From NCBI RefSeq assembly GCF_009720625.1, contig NZ_CP046266.1:5437501-5501500 (forward strand): a DNA stretch of 64,000 nt, written 5' to 3'. The translations under genes and the position numbers were made by a program. This DNA comes from Metabacillus sediminilitoris (GTDB lineage Bacteria > Bacillota > Bacilli > Bacillales > Bacillaceae). Shown one piece after another: positions 18,328 through 28,569 of this stretch. A model generated the notes under the pieces. It worked only from the letters and a program-made list of their open reading frames with translations, made no database searches and was not told where the DNA came from. Each line of letters starts with the position of its first letter. Within the stretch, counting starts at the first letter, position 1.

Positions 18328-18366
18328 AATCTACTCTTGGCCTCCTTTAGTTTCTTGTCATCCAGT

Positions 18367-18413
18367 TCCAGCGCCTAGCCCCTCGAGGTGTCGGAGCTGA
18401 TCAAGGCGCTTTC
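18367..18413. repeat. Short GC-rich dispersed repeat unit between LXG genes
   Basis: AGCGCCTAGCCCCTCGAGG and the closing AAGGCGCT form a stem-loop with an inner palindrome CCTCGAGG. This sequence type recurs between genes in Bacillaceae. The stop codon of the gene at 18401-18679 lies inside it, so the element has supplied the end of that gene. Confidence 0.6.
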
Positions 18414-18679
18414 ACTTTTGTTGTTATTGCTTCATCCTGTTCCTTTAATGAGCGTACATTTGCCTTCGTATCTTCTATATTCTTATCAACAATTTCTACA
18501 TACTCATTAATCAGTTGATGGATTCTCGCTTCTCGTTCAAGCCAATAGGTTGTGAAATCTAATTTGTTTTTGCCTAGTGTACTAGCTTGCGGCGGAGCAA
18601 TTTTCACATTGGCAAGCGCTGACTTTACTTCATTCAACTCTTTTATTACGGTTTCATAATTTAATTTAATTTCCGCCAT
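18401..18679 (-). CDS. Small LXG-partner protein (YwqI/DUF5344-like)
   Basis: 92 residues, almost all helix and coiled coil (NYETVIKELNEVKSALANVK ... VEIVDKNIEDTKANVRSLK). Small helical proteins of this type are encoded immediately before LXG toxins and act as targeting partners that form the secretion-ready complex. Its ATG overlaps the stop of the preceding gene by one base (TAATG), so the two are translationally coupled. The 3' end runs into a short dispersed repeat, so its last residues (KVKAP) may not be ancestral. Confidence 0.78.
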   Translation of the reverse strand: MAEIKLNYETVIKELNEVKSALANVKIAPPQASTLGKNKLDFTTYWLEREARIHQLINEYVEIVDKNIEDTKANVRSLKEQDEAITTKVKAP

Positions 18680-19110
18680 TATAGTAACCGCCTTTGTATA
18701 TCGTTTATTTTATTTGCCAGCTCGTCAACTGCATCTTCGCCTTTTTCAACTAATTGACCAGCTTCATAGGCAATGGCTTTTGTGATGTTTAAAAAGCTTT
18801 GTTCAATTTCTAAGCTATTTATCTTGTTTTCTATTAATCGCTGGTAATCAGAATAATCGGTTTCCCCTATTTTTTGCATCACATTGTATGCCTCTTCGCG
18901 CTCTTTATCAAAGTCGTTTGCCCGTTTACCCGTCCACTCATTTCCTAAATCTGGTTGTTTGATTCGCTTGATTTCTTGTAAGAGGAGGTTTTGTTCATGA
19001 CTAATATCATTTTTAGCCTTTCTTAATCGATCAATTTTTTCATCGATATCATTCGATTGTGACGAGATCATATTTTGAAGAGAATACAATGTATTCGATA
19101 AACTCATCAT
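18679..19110 (-). CDS. Small LXG-partner protein (YwqH/DUF5082-like)
   Basis: 143 residues, helical throughout, with a WTGKRANDFD segment reminiscent of the WXG turn, at about residue 61. It is the first of two small partners for the LXG toxin. The frame can be extended to 19170, but that would overlap essA by 50 bases; GAGGTGG before the ATG at 19110 supports the shorter start. It begins 10 bp after essA, so the toxin cassette appears to be appended to the secretion operon. Confidence 0.78.
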   Translation of the reverse strand: MMSLSNTLYSLQNMISSQSNDIDEKIDRLRKAKNDISHEQNLLLQEIKRIKQPDLGNEWTGKRANDFDKEREEAYNVMQKIGETDYSDYQRLIENKINSLEIEQSFLNITKAIAYEAGQLVEKGEDAVDELANKINDIQRRLL

Positions 19111-19120
19111 TTCCACCTCT

Positions 19121-19630
19121 CTAAACGTTTTGTAGAGATTTTTGTTTTGCTTGGGATCTCCCCCATACAATTAAAACAAGAATAAGCAACATAATACTAA
19201 TACCAACTAATACCCAAATAAGGATCGATAAAGAAAGATTAGAAGAGGATGGTGTTTCCTCTTCTATTTGATTACTCGTTGTTGCTTCTTTTGATGAGAA
19301 CAACTGTAGTTCTTCTGCTTTAGCTTTTACGGTATTTTGATCTGTTGCATTGCTTAAAAATAATTCTCTTTTTAATTCTTCGTCTTTCGATATTTTGTCT
19401 TTTTCAAAGGTAATCCCCTTTTGTTCTTCTGGTATATTGACAGGCTGATTTAATAAAGGATTGTCTTTCAACAAATCTGTATTTGATTTGAATTCATTTT
19501 GTTGATAATCATTCGGAACAAGCTCATCAATCTTCGTGGTATCTGCAAAAACAATTTCAGCATTCGTAAGATAAAATGCTGAAATTATAAGCAAGATGAA
19601 AGGAACTAATTTTGCTTGCTTACGCTTCAT
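19121..19630 (-). CDS. essA: Type VII secretion protein EssA (YueC)
   Basis: 169 residues: N-terminal signal or membrane segment (PFILLIISAFYLTNAEIVFA), an acidic extracellular stretch of about 100 residues, and a membrane helix near the C-terminus (SLSILIWVLVGISIMLLILVLIVW, about 130-155) with a short basic tail. This layout, and the position after esaA, fit EssA, a membrane component of the Firmicutes T7SSb. It overlaps esaA by 11 bases, showing translational coupling. Confidence 0.85.
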   Translation of the reverse strand: MKRKQAKLVPFILLIISAFYLTNAEIVFADTTKIDELVPNDYQQNEFKSNTDLLKDNPLLNQPVNIPEEQKGITFEKDKISKDEELKRELFLSNATDQNTVKAKAEELQLFSSKEATTSNQIEEETPSSSNLSLSILIWVLVGISIMLLILVLIVWGRSQAKQKSLQNV

Positions 19631-22600
19631 AGGTCTCTGATCCTTTTTCGACCGCTATCGTCGCGGCTTTTCTTGAGATAAAAAACTGCAAAGCAGCTAG
19701 TACCGCAATAATAAGCACAAGGATGATCGTTGCCTGTGTAAATAATGATTCTGTACCATACTGAATCGACATATAGACCTCAGACATCGGATCTGTAAAC
19801 GAAAAGTTAGGTGTTGTTAACGCAAGTAATGGCGTTACATAGAAAATGACCATGCCGACTGTTACAAATAATCCTGCTAGGTGATGGGCCGTGAATGCCA
19901 CTCTAACTAGAGCCGCTCCTGCTGCAAGAAGGAGGATCGTATAGACCGTCCATTCAACTGCACTTTCTTCTCGCAATGGATAAATTTCTAATCCAAATAA
20001 ACTAATAATTAAACCAACAATGACATTTAATAGCACGAATAAAGTCGCTTGAATCCATAGTGGCGGCTGTGCAAAATAGTAACTTGCATACCCTATCAGG
20101 AGGCTTGAAATTAACACAATGAACAAGACAACAACTGGCGGGATATTTTGCACATTGCCACTTTGTGTTTCTTCTGGAATGTCACCACTAATTTTTAGTG
20201 GGTTCGTTAAGAAATCATAAACATAGCCATTTGATTGTCCATCAACAAATGTATTGCCCAGAACACTAAATACATCATTGCGGATTAGCTCTGTTGATGA
20301 AACATTTGCTGACCATTTGTTATTTAATTGGTCTGCATCTGCTTGAACATCATTTACTCTTCCTTGCAGCTCCCCTGTAAAGTTGATAATGCTGCTTTGA
20401 CTCTCACTAACTGAATCCATCCACATATGAATTGAGTCCATTTGCTCGTTAATTCTTTCATTTCCTGAGATAACTTCCTCACCATCAACAGCTGGTGTCG
20501 GTTCTACAACAGTTAGAAGCTGTTCAGGCTTATTGATTTGATTTAACACCTGTGTTGCTTCCTGTTCGATTGCTTCAAGGTTTTCAATTAATGCTGCCTG
20601 CTGTTCTTCAACTGACTGGCGATATTTGGCCATAAAGAGAGTAAAGCCATCTTCCATTGTATTTAATGCATCTTGGGTTGTTGGCATATCTTTACCTAAC
20701 TGTTCCCAACCTGATTGTTCATCACTTGTTATTTCAACAATTTTATTCGCTTCTTTTTGTAAATACTCATCACCTAAAACAGCCTTTAATTCCTTATTTT
20801 CTGCAAGCATGCTGTTCAAGGTTGATTCATAACGATCGAGGTATGAGTAGTAATACATCATATCTAACAGATCTTTGCTTTTTATTTCCTTGGAAAAGAT
20901 CGGTGTCAGCAGATCCTTTCGCGTTTGAGAAAGAGCGCTGGATGCTAGGATTGCTTGTTCTTTGCTTTCAATTTCTTTAATAATATTAGATTCATAGTCT
21001 TTATATAGATTTAATTCTTTACCAAGTGATTCTGACAAATCACTGTAATAGTTCTTTTCTTTTAGAAGACTGTCACGTTCTTTCACTAAATCCTCTATTT
21101 CTTTCGCCTTGTTTGCAATGATCGTGTTTAAATCATCTTTATCTCTGTTTAATCCTTTAATCTCATCTAATAATTCGTTCACTCTTGTTTGCAGTGGATT
21201 ATCTCCAGGTTCCTTCTCGTCTAATGCTGTCTTTAAAGCAACAATGCGATCATTCAGAGTAACAAGTGTACCCAATACCTGCTGGAGCTCCTCTGGTGTT
21301 GGATTCACCATATTTGAAAGTTGATCTTTTAATTTCAAGATTTCTTCTGAGAGTGAATTTAATTCCTCTTGTTCCTTCTCCAAATCAACGTAAGGTTTTG
21401 TTGACTCTCCATTACCTTCTTGCCCCTGATTCTCTCCGCCATTATTTTCATCATTTTGGCTTTGTTCACTGCCTGCTTGAGCCGAACTTAGTAAAACAGG
21501 TGGTTGTTCAGGCTTCTCTGTTACACCTGAAGATTCAGATTCAACCGGCAGCTCAGAAGGTTCTGTTGGTTTCGTTGGCTCAGTCGGTTCTTCCTCACCC
21601 ACACTAAGCTTTTCACTTAAGGATGCAAGCTGTCCTTCGACATCATTAAGCAGTGTTGAGTCTTTAAGCTGCTGGTAGAATTCTAGAACTTTTCTTTGAT
21701 GATCGTAATATTCACTGATTTGTCTGGCTACTTGGGAATATCTTTGTTCCTCAAGCTTGTTGAACACTTGTTGGCTGCTCATCATGCTATTTTCCAGGTT
21801 TGTCATGCTTTCTAATAGTTGATTGCTATTTTCTTCAAAAAGATTTGTTGATGCAGCAAATAATGGCTGTTGATTTTCGGTTGCTTTGTTAACTGATTGG
21901 ATTGATTGTGCTTGAATTTCAGTTAGAATTGTTTGCTGTTTTTCTTGGTATTCCTTGTATTGCTCAACATATTTGACAAAAGTGTCTAGATTTTGGGCAT
22001 AGCCTTCCATCGTTGACTTTTGTTCTGGTGCTGTTTCATCAACCTGCTGGATAGAAGATTGCAAGGATGTCAGCATATTTTTTTGTTCATCTATTTGTCC
22101 AGCAAGGTCCTTTGAACTTGGTTTATAAAATGCTGTCATTGTTTCTTGGAAGGCTACTTCCTTTTCAAGAATTTCATCAAATTCTTGGCGGATATTTTCC
22201 ATATCTGCTGATACATAATTCCAGTAAAGGGATGAAATTTTTTGATTAACACGTTTTGTTGCTTTTTCGATTTCTACTAATACTTTTTCTTTATTCACCG
22301 CATTTAACTGACTTTGTATCTTAAATTGAAAGTTAGTTTTTATCGGATTTTCATCATCATATGTCATAATGTTTTCCGAAAAGTCGGATGGGAGATAAAC
22401 GATGGCATCGTATTTCAGATTACGCAAACCGTTTTCTCCTGCACTTCTTCCTACAACAGACCATTCAAAATTTGAATTCTCAGTCAAGATTGCCGCTACA
22501 TCCTGACCAAATTTTATGTCTTCTTCATCTTCTTGTGTCCCAATATCTTCATTGATGATCGCAATCGATTGTGTTGCATTTTCCCTTTTTACTACTTTCA

Positions 22601-22700
22601 AAGGGTTATCTCCGATCGTACGGAAGAAAAGAAGGGGGGTGATGACAATGAGTAGGATGACGACAATCAGTTTTACTAAGCTACTTGCTTTTTCATTCAT
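19620..22700 (-). CDS. esaA: Type VII secretion protein EsaA (YueB type)
   Basis: 1026 residues. One membrane helix at residues 7-27, a very long extracellular coiled-coil region (about 30-850) with a low-complexity EPTEPTKPTEP insert near 375, and a cluster of about six membrane helices at 855-1020. This is the EsaA/YueB layout, where the stalk projects through the wall; YueB of B. subtilis is also the receptor of phage SPP1. The start overlaps the end of essC (ATGA). The Pro/Glu/Thr insert is probably variable between strains. Confidence 0.92.
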   Translation of the reverse strand: MNEKASSLVKLIVVILLIVITPLLFFRTIGDNPLKVVKRENATQSIAIINEDIGTQEDEEDIKFGQDVAAILTENSNFEWSVVGRSAGENGLRNLKYDAIVYLPSDFSENIMTYDDENPIKTNFQFKIQSQLNAVNKEKVLVEIEKATKRVNQKISSLYWNYVSADMENIRQEFDEILEKEVAFQETMTAFYKPSSKDLAGQIDEQKNMLTSLQSSIQQVDETAPEQKSTMEGYAQNLDTFVKYVEQYKEYQEKQQTILTEIQAQSIQSVNKATENQQPLFAASTNLFEENSNQLLESMTNLENSMMSSQQVFNKLEEQRYSQVARQISEYYDHQRKVLEFYQQLKDSTLLNDVEGQLASLSEKLSVGEEEPTEPTKPTEPSELPVESESSGVTEKPEQPPVLLSSAQAGSEQSQNDENNGGENQGQEGNGESTKPYVDLEKEQEELNSLSEEILKLKDQLSNMVNPTPEELQQVLGTLVTLNDRIVALKTALDEKEPGDNPLQTRVNELLDEIKGLNRDKDDLNTIIANKAKEIEDLVKERDSLLKEKNYYSDLSESLGKELNLYKDYESNIIKEIESKEQAILASSALSQTRKDLLTPIFSKEIKSKDLLDMMYYYSYLDRYESTLNSMLAENKELKAVLGDEYLQKEANKIVEITSDEQSGWEQLGKDMPTTQDALNTMEDGFTLFMAKYRQSVEEQQAALIENLEAIEQEATQVLNQINKPEQLLTVVEPTPAVDGEEVISGNERINEQMDSIHMWMDSVSESQSSIINFTGELQGRVNDVQADADQLNNKWSANVSSTELIRNDVFSVLGNTFVDGQSNGYVYDFLTNPLKISGDIPEETQSGNVQNIPPVVVLFIVLISSLLIGYASYYFAQPPLWIQATLFVLLNVIVGLIISLFGLEIYPLREESAVEWTVYTILLLAAGAALVRVAFTAHHLAGLFVTVGMVIFYVTPLLALTTPNFSFTDPMSEVYMSIQYGTESLFTQATIILVLIIAVLAALQFFISRKAATIAVEKGSETYEA

Positions 22701-25700
22701 ACTTGCACCTTCCTTTCAACATTCACAAGTGGGATCTGAATGCTTTGTTCTTTACCGTTTTCAACATAATAACCGAAACCTGGTTGTACCTCTGCTTCTT
22801 TCCGGTCATATGTTAGTGTATATAATGTTTGCTCTGATTTTCTCATTAAAATAACAGCTTGACGAATTTGTTTGATTTCAATTGTTAACGGATCATATCC
22901 CTTTGTTAATTCATTGTTGTTTCCAGAGACGATCACATTAAAGCCTAGATGACTAAAGCTTTTCATATATTTGACAATGCGATCTTGTGTCAGATTATCA
23001 AGGCTTTGCAGGAAGCGGGAATACCCATCAATGACAAACAAAACAGGTGAAAATTGCGGCATTTGTCTGCCACTCTGAATGTGCAGGTCATAGGTTTCCG
23101 CCCTTTCTCTAAAGATCGTTTCCAGTTTATCTAGCCATGATGTTATATGGTCTTTACCTTCGAGATAGACCAATTTCTCTTCGCCAATAAATGAAGCTAG
23201 GCCGCGGTCAATGGAATCAAATACCGCAATATGTTCAATCTCATGCTCAAGCGCTGTATGAATGAGCACTTTTAGGGAATTTGTTTTTCCTTTTTGTGCC
23301 TGACCGAGAATAATGCAATGCTTGGTCTTTTGGAAATTCACATATACCGGTGTAACATTTTCTTCATCAAGGCCTATTGGTAACAAGCCATTTTTCTTCG
23401 AAATATACGAAGTAAAATTGACGATTGTCAGCTCTGTAGGCAGCATTGGCACAGGTGTTGGTTTTGCAATGTTCTCATACTGCTTCTTAAGCGTTTGAAC
23501 CTCTTCTTTCACATTCGTCATCTGCTCAAAGTCATCTTTTCCTTCAGTTGGGAGAAGGACTTGTGCAAAGAACGCAGTGTCCTTTTTCACAATCGCTCTT
23601 CCCGGCATTGCTTCCGGAGAAAACGGCAATCTGCCTAACATCGTATATGCTTCAGATTGATCCATTAAATAATGGACAATTTTTGTTTTTAAGTTGTTCA
23701 TGAACGATTGACGGACTGAATTGATTCGTGTTGCTGTTACCATCATATAGATCCCTAGTGATACACCATCACGTGCGAACTGATTTAATTGTTGTTCAAG
23801 TTCGAGCATCTCTTCTTTTACAAGGTCAAAATTATCAATCACAAGGAAGAATAATGGCAATGGCTCTTCACTTAAGGCGTTATACATTTTAATTGAGCTT
23901 ACCTCTTGCTTTTGGAACAGCAGTTTTCTTCTTGCTACTTCATCTCGTAATATCCTCATGAACTTCTCAATTTTCCGCTCTTGATCAAGTAAAAAGTAAT
24001 CAGCGGTATGTGGCAGCTGTTTAAGCGGTAATAGCCCGCCATTTCCAAAATCCATTACATAATAATGAACCTCTTCTGGTGTATATTGTTTGGCAATTCC
24101 AAGTAATAGGGTCATGATCGTATGTGTTTTTCCATATCCAGAGGAACCAAATATTCCAACGTTACCATCCTCGATTACGTTATACGTATAAGGTGATTGA
24201 CTTTGTTTTTCAGGTTCATCAATCATGGCAAATACAATACTCGTCCTGTCATCTATAGAAATTTCTTCACGATATAAGCGGCCAGGAAGCGGCGGCAGCC
24301 AAGGACTTGGAAGTTTTTCAAGACCTAAATCTCCTTGAAGCTGCTCAATTTTATCCACGATGATGCCTATTTCACTAACTGAATCCTTCTGTTTCAGATC
24401 TGATGAAGATACTTCTGATAAAGGTATTAGTCCTAGATCGGTAACAATCGCTACTTCATCCTCCAAATCATATGATTCTTCCTCATGATAAGGAGCACCA
24501 CTCCATGCTGATTGGAAAAGCTCATATACTTCATTATTACCGACCTGCAAGTAACCGCGGCCAGTAACTGTAATGGATGCAGCATCACCATTTTTTAAGA
24601 TTTCACGGCTATCCTCCGTATTTTGAACCTTTAAAGCGACACGGAAGCGAGCGTTACTCCATATTTGATTGTCGATCACTCCACCCGGCTTTTGTGTTGC
24701 CAGGATTAAATGAACGCCAAGGCTTCGCCCGATCCGTGCTGCACTGACTAATTCTTTAATAAAATCAGGTTCTTCCACCTTGAGCTCAGCAAATTCATCT
24801 GAAATCAAAAATAAATGTGGTAATGGCTTTTCCGCTTTTCCTTGTTTAAATAGCTTTGTATAGTCATTAATATGTGAAACACGATAGTGATCGAATAACC
24901 GTTGGCGTCGCTTTAATTCACTTTTAATCGAAGCCAGGGCGCGCATGCTGAAGTTTTTACTTCCTTCTATGTTTGTAATCGTACCTAAGAGATGCGGCAT
25001 ATTTTTAAATGGCTGCGCCATGCCTCCACCTTTATAGTCAATTAATAAAAAGGCAACTTCATGCGGGTGAAAATGAACAGCTAGTGAAAGGATATATGTT
25101 TGTAAAAATTCACTTTTCCCGGACCCCGTTGTACCAGCAAGCAAGCCATGTGGACCATGTGCTTTTTCGTGTAAATTTAACTCGACCGTTTCCGCTTTTC
25201 CTTTAAGTCCAATCGGGACTGCCAACGATTTTGCTGACTCCCTTGACAGCCAATTTTGTTTAATCGGCAATTGGTCTACGCTTTTCACATTCATCATTTC
25301 TAAAAAGGTCACTGCATTTGGTATCGAGTTTGTCATGCCTATTTGATGATCAAGTGTGCGAAGCATGCGTGCGAAATTTTCATTGCTCTCTCTTTTATGT
25401 GGATCCAAATCAAATGAGATTCGCACTGCCTTTTTCTGTTGAATTAAAATATCACCTTGCTCGTCATTAATATAGCGAACAAGGGTATGAATGTTATCAG
25501 ATAGGCTTTCTTTTGCTTCTGCTGCAAATACAACTGAAATTCCAAGGTGCTTATGGTCACCTTCTAAATATTCCAAAATCACATGATCTGAAATAAGTTG
25601 ATGATTTGTAATGACAAAAAGGTAATGAGGTGAAAAACGCAGTTTCTCCTTTTCTTCCTCTTGATCACGTTCTCGTATCATCTCATACAATGAATAAAGA

Positions 25701-27163
25701 AGTTGATCACGTGTTTTCTCGTTATAAATGAACCCTTTCGCAAAGGAATTTGGTAATTGAAAATGCGGCAGCCACTTCATCCATTCCCATTCTTTATATT
25801 CCTGCTCATCAAAAATAAACACAAACCGTAAATCGTGGTAGCTATGGAAGAAGGCAAGCTGCCCGATTAGCTGGTGCATTTCATTTTTCAATACGGCATT
25901 CTTTCCAATTAACCCAATCGGACCCTCGGAAAGATTTGCAGTAATCGGCAAGTTTTCTAAGTACTTATAGGTTCTTTCAAGCAGCTGTGATTGTTCTAAT
26001 AATTCATCCATTTCCCTGTTGGCCATATCAGAGGATGTTGATGAAATTTTATAGCTTGCTGGAACCGTTCCAACTCCAAGGCGAAATTGGAGGAAATCGG
26101 GACTTTCAAGCGTTCTTTCCCAAAGCCTGTCAGAAAGCTGCTCAGTTAAATATTTCATTCGTTCAAAAGATGGAAAGTGAAAGGTTAAAACATCTTTTTG
26201 TTTATCTGCAAGTGTTTGCAGCTCCTGACGTTTTGTCTCTAAGTATTGTGTATAAATCCGTTTTCGACGTTCCTTGGTTCTTTTTTGATTTGCTCTGTCT
26301 TTAAAATATTGAACAGTTGAGGTCACAAGTGTTGTTAAAAACATCACTAACGAGATCAGAATAAATATCCCTCTTGGAACGAGGATAGCAACGACACCCA
26401 TCACAATGAGCATAATGAGCGGTGGCATAATAATCAGCCATAAGCTTCGATTAGAATGCTCCGATTCTTGTGTTGGAAAGGAAAACTGTACCTTATCATC
26501 AGGCAGATCATAGACCATTCTCGGTGTACGACGATACACCGGATATTTCTTCTGCATTTCAGATTGCGGTCTATTCGTTTCTGAAAGTCTAGTCTCAAAC
26601 TCTTGTAAGCTCTCAATTTTGATAAGATCTTTTTCTAAAAGGGTCACTGTCATAAAAGGCCAAAATATCTGATCACCTATTTCAATCTGTGACGCTTCCT
26701 GTATTTGTTGACCATTTTTATAAAGACATTCCTTTTCACGGGCAGCGATCTCAATTCCATTCTTACCGCTATAAAGCGTAAAAGCATCTTGCTCAAAGGA
26801 TGATTCAGCCTTCTTATGTATGATGGCATGCTGATCTGTTGTTGAAAATGTTACTTCCTTTATGTGTTCTATATAAAAAGTTTTGGTAAATTGAGGAGAT
26901 GCTGTGATCATCATTTCCAGCTTCACTTCTCCAATGGAAATCGAGTGCAGTGAATTCTCTTCCATTTTCTCATTATTCTTATCTTGAATCAGCCAGAATG
27001 AATCATCACGAAATTTCACTCTTAGCGGTTTTTCAATAAGGTGTACTGATCCAAGGGTAATGGTATGCTGCAAATCAGGTCCAATCGTGATCTCTTGCTT
27101 AGGATCTGGAGTCAGTGGTACCTGTTGATAAGAATCATGATAGAAAACCCATAACATCGTCAT
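22697..27163 (-). CDS. essC: Type VII secretion ATPase EssC (YukB)
   Basis: 1488 residues. Two FHA-like domains occupy the first 200, two membrane helices lie near 235-285 (WLIIMPPLIMLIVMGVVAIL), and three FtsK/SpoIIIE-type ATPase domains follow. Walker A motifs are GTTGSGKSE (about residue 679), GSSGYGKTH (about 1006) and GQAQKGKTN (about 1286). The first two are canonical; the third is a variant, as is usual for the C-terminal domain that recognises substrates. EssC is the motor of the T7SSb and reads EsxA- and LXG-type signals. It overlaps esaA. Confidence 0.96.
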   Translation of the reverse strand: MTMLWVFYHDSYQQVPLTPDPKQEITIGPDLQHTITLGSVHLIEKPLRVKFRDDSFWLIQDKNNEKMEENSLHSISIGEVKLEMMITASPQFTKTFYIEHIKEVTFSTTDQHAIIHKKAESSFEQDAFTLYSGKNGIEIAAREKECLYKNGQQIQEASQIEIGDQIFWPFMTVTLLEKDLIKIESLQEFETRLSETNRPQSEMQKKYPVYRRTPRMVYDLPDDKVQFSFPTQESEHSNRSLWLIIMPPLIMLIVMGVVAILVPRGIFILISLVMFLTTLVTSTVQYFKDRANQKRTKERRKRIYTQYLETKRQELQTLADKQKDVLTFHFPSFERMKYLTEQLSDRLWERTLESPDFLQFRLGVGTVPASYKISSTSSDMANREMDELLEQSQLLERTYKYLENLPITANLSEGPIGLIGKNAVLKNEMHQLIGQLAFFHSYHDLRFVFIFDEQEYKEWEWMKWLPHFQLPNSFAKGFIYNEKTRDQLLYSLYEMIRERDQEEEKEKLRFSPHYLFVITNHQLISDHVILEYLEGDHKHLGISVVFAAEAKESLSDNIHTLVRYINDEQGDILIQQKKAVRISFDLDPHKRESNENFARMLRTLDHQIGMTNSIPNAVTFLEMMNVKSVDQLPIKQNWLSRESAKSLAVPIGLKGKAETVELNLHEKAHGPHGLLAGTTGSGKSEFLQTYILSLAVHFHPHEVAFLLIDYKGGGMAQPFKNMPHLLGTITNIEGSKNFSMRALASIKSELKRRQRLFDHYRVSHINDYTKLFKQGKAEKPLPHLFLISDEFAELKVEEPDFIKELVSAARIGRSLGVHLILATQKPGGVIDNQIWSNARFRVALKVQNTEDSREILKNGDAASITVTGRGYLQVGNNEVYELFQSAWSGAPYHEEESYDLEDEVAIVTDLGLIPLSEVSSSDLKQKDSVSEIGIIVDKIEQLQGDLGLEKLPSPWLPPLPGRLYREEISIDDRTSIVFAMIDEPEKQSQSPYTYNVIEDGNVGIFGSSGYGKTHTIMTLLLGIAKQYTPEEVHYYVMDFGNGGLLPLKQLPHTADYFLLDQERKIEKFMRILRDEVARRKLLFQKQEVSSIKMYNALSEEPLPLFFLVIDNFDLVKEEMLELEQQLNQFARDGVSLGIYMMVTATRINSVRQSFMNNLKTKIVHYLMDQSEAYTMLGRLPFSPEAMPGRAIVKKDTAFFAQVLLPTEGKDDFEQMTNVKEEVQTLKKQYENIAKPTPVPMLPTELTIVNFTSYISKKNGLLPIGLDEENVTPVYVNFQKTKHCIILGQAQKGKTNSLKVLIHTALEHEIEHIAVFDSIDRGLASFIGEEKLVYLEGKDHITSWLDKLETIFRERAETYDLHIQSGRQMPQFSPVLFVIDGYSRFLQSLDNLTQDRIVKYMKSFSHLGFNVIVSGNNNELTKGYDPLTIEIKQIRQAVILMRKSEQTLYTLTYDRKEAEVQPGFGYYVENGKEQSIQIPLVNVERKVQV

Positions 27164-27226
27164 TTATTTTGTCACCACCAATAATTGTTGATTACCGTAT
27201 TTGTTTGCCTGCTGTGAAATAGGTCA

Positions 27227-28555
27227 TTATTCAGGCGGCTTTGTTTCTTGTACAGTTGTTTCAGCAGATTGTTTCTCTTCATTCTTATTTAGGGTCTCCG
27301 TCACAGCCTTTGATTTCACTTCTGTTTGTTCAGCATTAGATTGTTCTTCTGTTTGCCCTGAAACCGACTGTTCAGCTTCTTGCTCTGCTGCTTGTTCTTC
27401 CTTCATTTCCTGCTGATACTCCTTTGTTTCCTCTTCAATTTCTGCTAATAATTGTTGTCTTTCTTCTCTCTCTAAATCATCATCAATTTTCACTTGTTCT
27501 TTGTACTTTATTAATCCGTATAAAATTAATGAGCGATCCTCTAAATACCTTGCAATATCAAGTGCTTCTTCGGCATTTCCTCTTCCAATAAGAATCCAGT
27601 ACTCCAAATATTGGGGATCTGATTGTAACGTTACTGTATTTCGAATGTTCTCTTTTTGTTCCTCTGCTAATGATTCATTAATGATATATGACAACGATAA
27701 TTGGTATTGAGTGACTTTAGGCATATCCTCAATGTCGTAAGGCTGAAGGACTGTCACAACTTCACTATATTCATTATTAAGAAACTTCTCCTGCGCATGA
27801 ATAAAGCTTGTTTGTTTCGGCTGAAGAAAAAATAACGAGTATATGGAGTAAATAAGTGCTGGAATAAAACATAAAATTAACCCATACAGCACATATCGGT
27901 TTCGTTTCCATGTCTTTTTATTTACTGTCATGAGCAATGATTTCTCTTTTGTCACTTGTTGAATGCGCTCTTCAATGATGTCCATTAACTCATTCAAGCT
28001 ATTAGCAAGACAAACGCGTTTCGTGAATTCATTAAGCTTAAGTGTTTCGGCATAGTGGACATATTGTTCAAAGGAAAATTGTTTGTCGACAATGGCCGCA
28101 ACGGTTGCCTTTACCTCTTTTACTAATTGGTCACTATTTTTTTCATAAGGCGGGAGACTTTCCTTTACCCCATAATGTAGAAAGGTTGGATTAAGTCCTT
28201 GATCAAGGACAATGTTTTCTGGACAAACAAGTAAATGGATTCTCGTTAAAGAATGATATTCAGCTTGTTGAACAAGTTTATAAGCAATCATAAGTCTATC
28301 TCTCTCATCTACTTGCTCCAATTTGGGAAGAAAAGTGTATGTATTAGGGATTGTATGAAGAATGGATAACTTATCATCCATCATGTGAATTTCTTTTTTT
28401 ATTTTTGGATTTATCTCCTTTAAAAAAGAAATTTCGGCAGGATTATCTAATTTGATTTTCTCTATTTGAAACGTAAACGAGATTGTTTGCTTGTCACGCT
28501 TAATATCTGCTTCGAGTTTCTCTGCTAAGTATGAGAGGTCTTTTTGTGTTGACAT
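27227..28555 (-). CDS. essB: Type VII secretion protein EssB (YukC), pseudokinase-like
   Basis: 442 residues: a cytoplasmic pseudokinase-like domain (1 to about 215), one membrane helix (YVLYGLILCFIPALIYSIYSLFF, about 222-244), an extracellular helical part, and a Gln/Glu-rich acidic tail (after about 360) that is of low complexity. EssB bridges EsaB/EsxA and EssC in the membrane complex. RBS AAGGAGATAAGGGGA precedes the ATG. The order esaB-essB-essC is that of yukDCB. Confidence 0.93.
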   Translation of the reverse strand: MSTQKDLSYLAEKLEADIKRDKQTISFTFQIEKIKLDNPAEISFLKEINPKIKKEIHMMDDKLSILHTIPNTYTFLPKLEQVDERDRLMIAYKLVQQAEYHSLTRIHLLVCPENIVLDQGLNPTFLHYGVKESLPPYEKNSDQLVKEVKATVAAIVDKQFSFEQYVHYAETLKLNEFTKRVCLANSLNELMDIIEERIQQVTKEKSLLMTVNKKTWKRNRYVLYGLILCFIPALIYSIYSLFFLQPKQTSFIHAQEKFLNNEYSEVVTVLQPYDIEDMPKVTQYQLSLSYIINESLAEEQKENIRNTVTLQSDPQYLEYWILIGRGNAEEALDIARYLEDRSLILYGLIKYKEQVKIDDDLEREERQQLLAEIEEETKEYQQEMKEEQAAEQEAEQSVSGQTEEQSNAEQTEVKSKAVTETLNKNEEKQSAETTVQETKPPE

Positions 28556-28569
28556 TCCCCTTATCTCCT

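Noticed and set aside
18401..19170. Reading the DUF5082-like gene from 19170
   Set aside because: That start would overlap essA by 50 bases and has no ribosome site; GAGGTGG marks the ATG at 19110.
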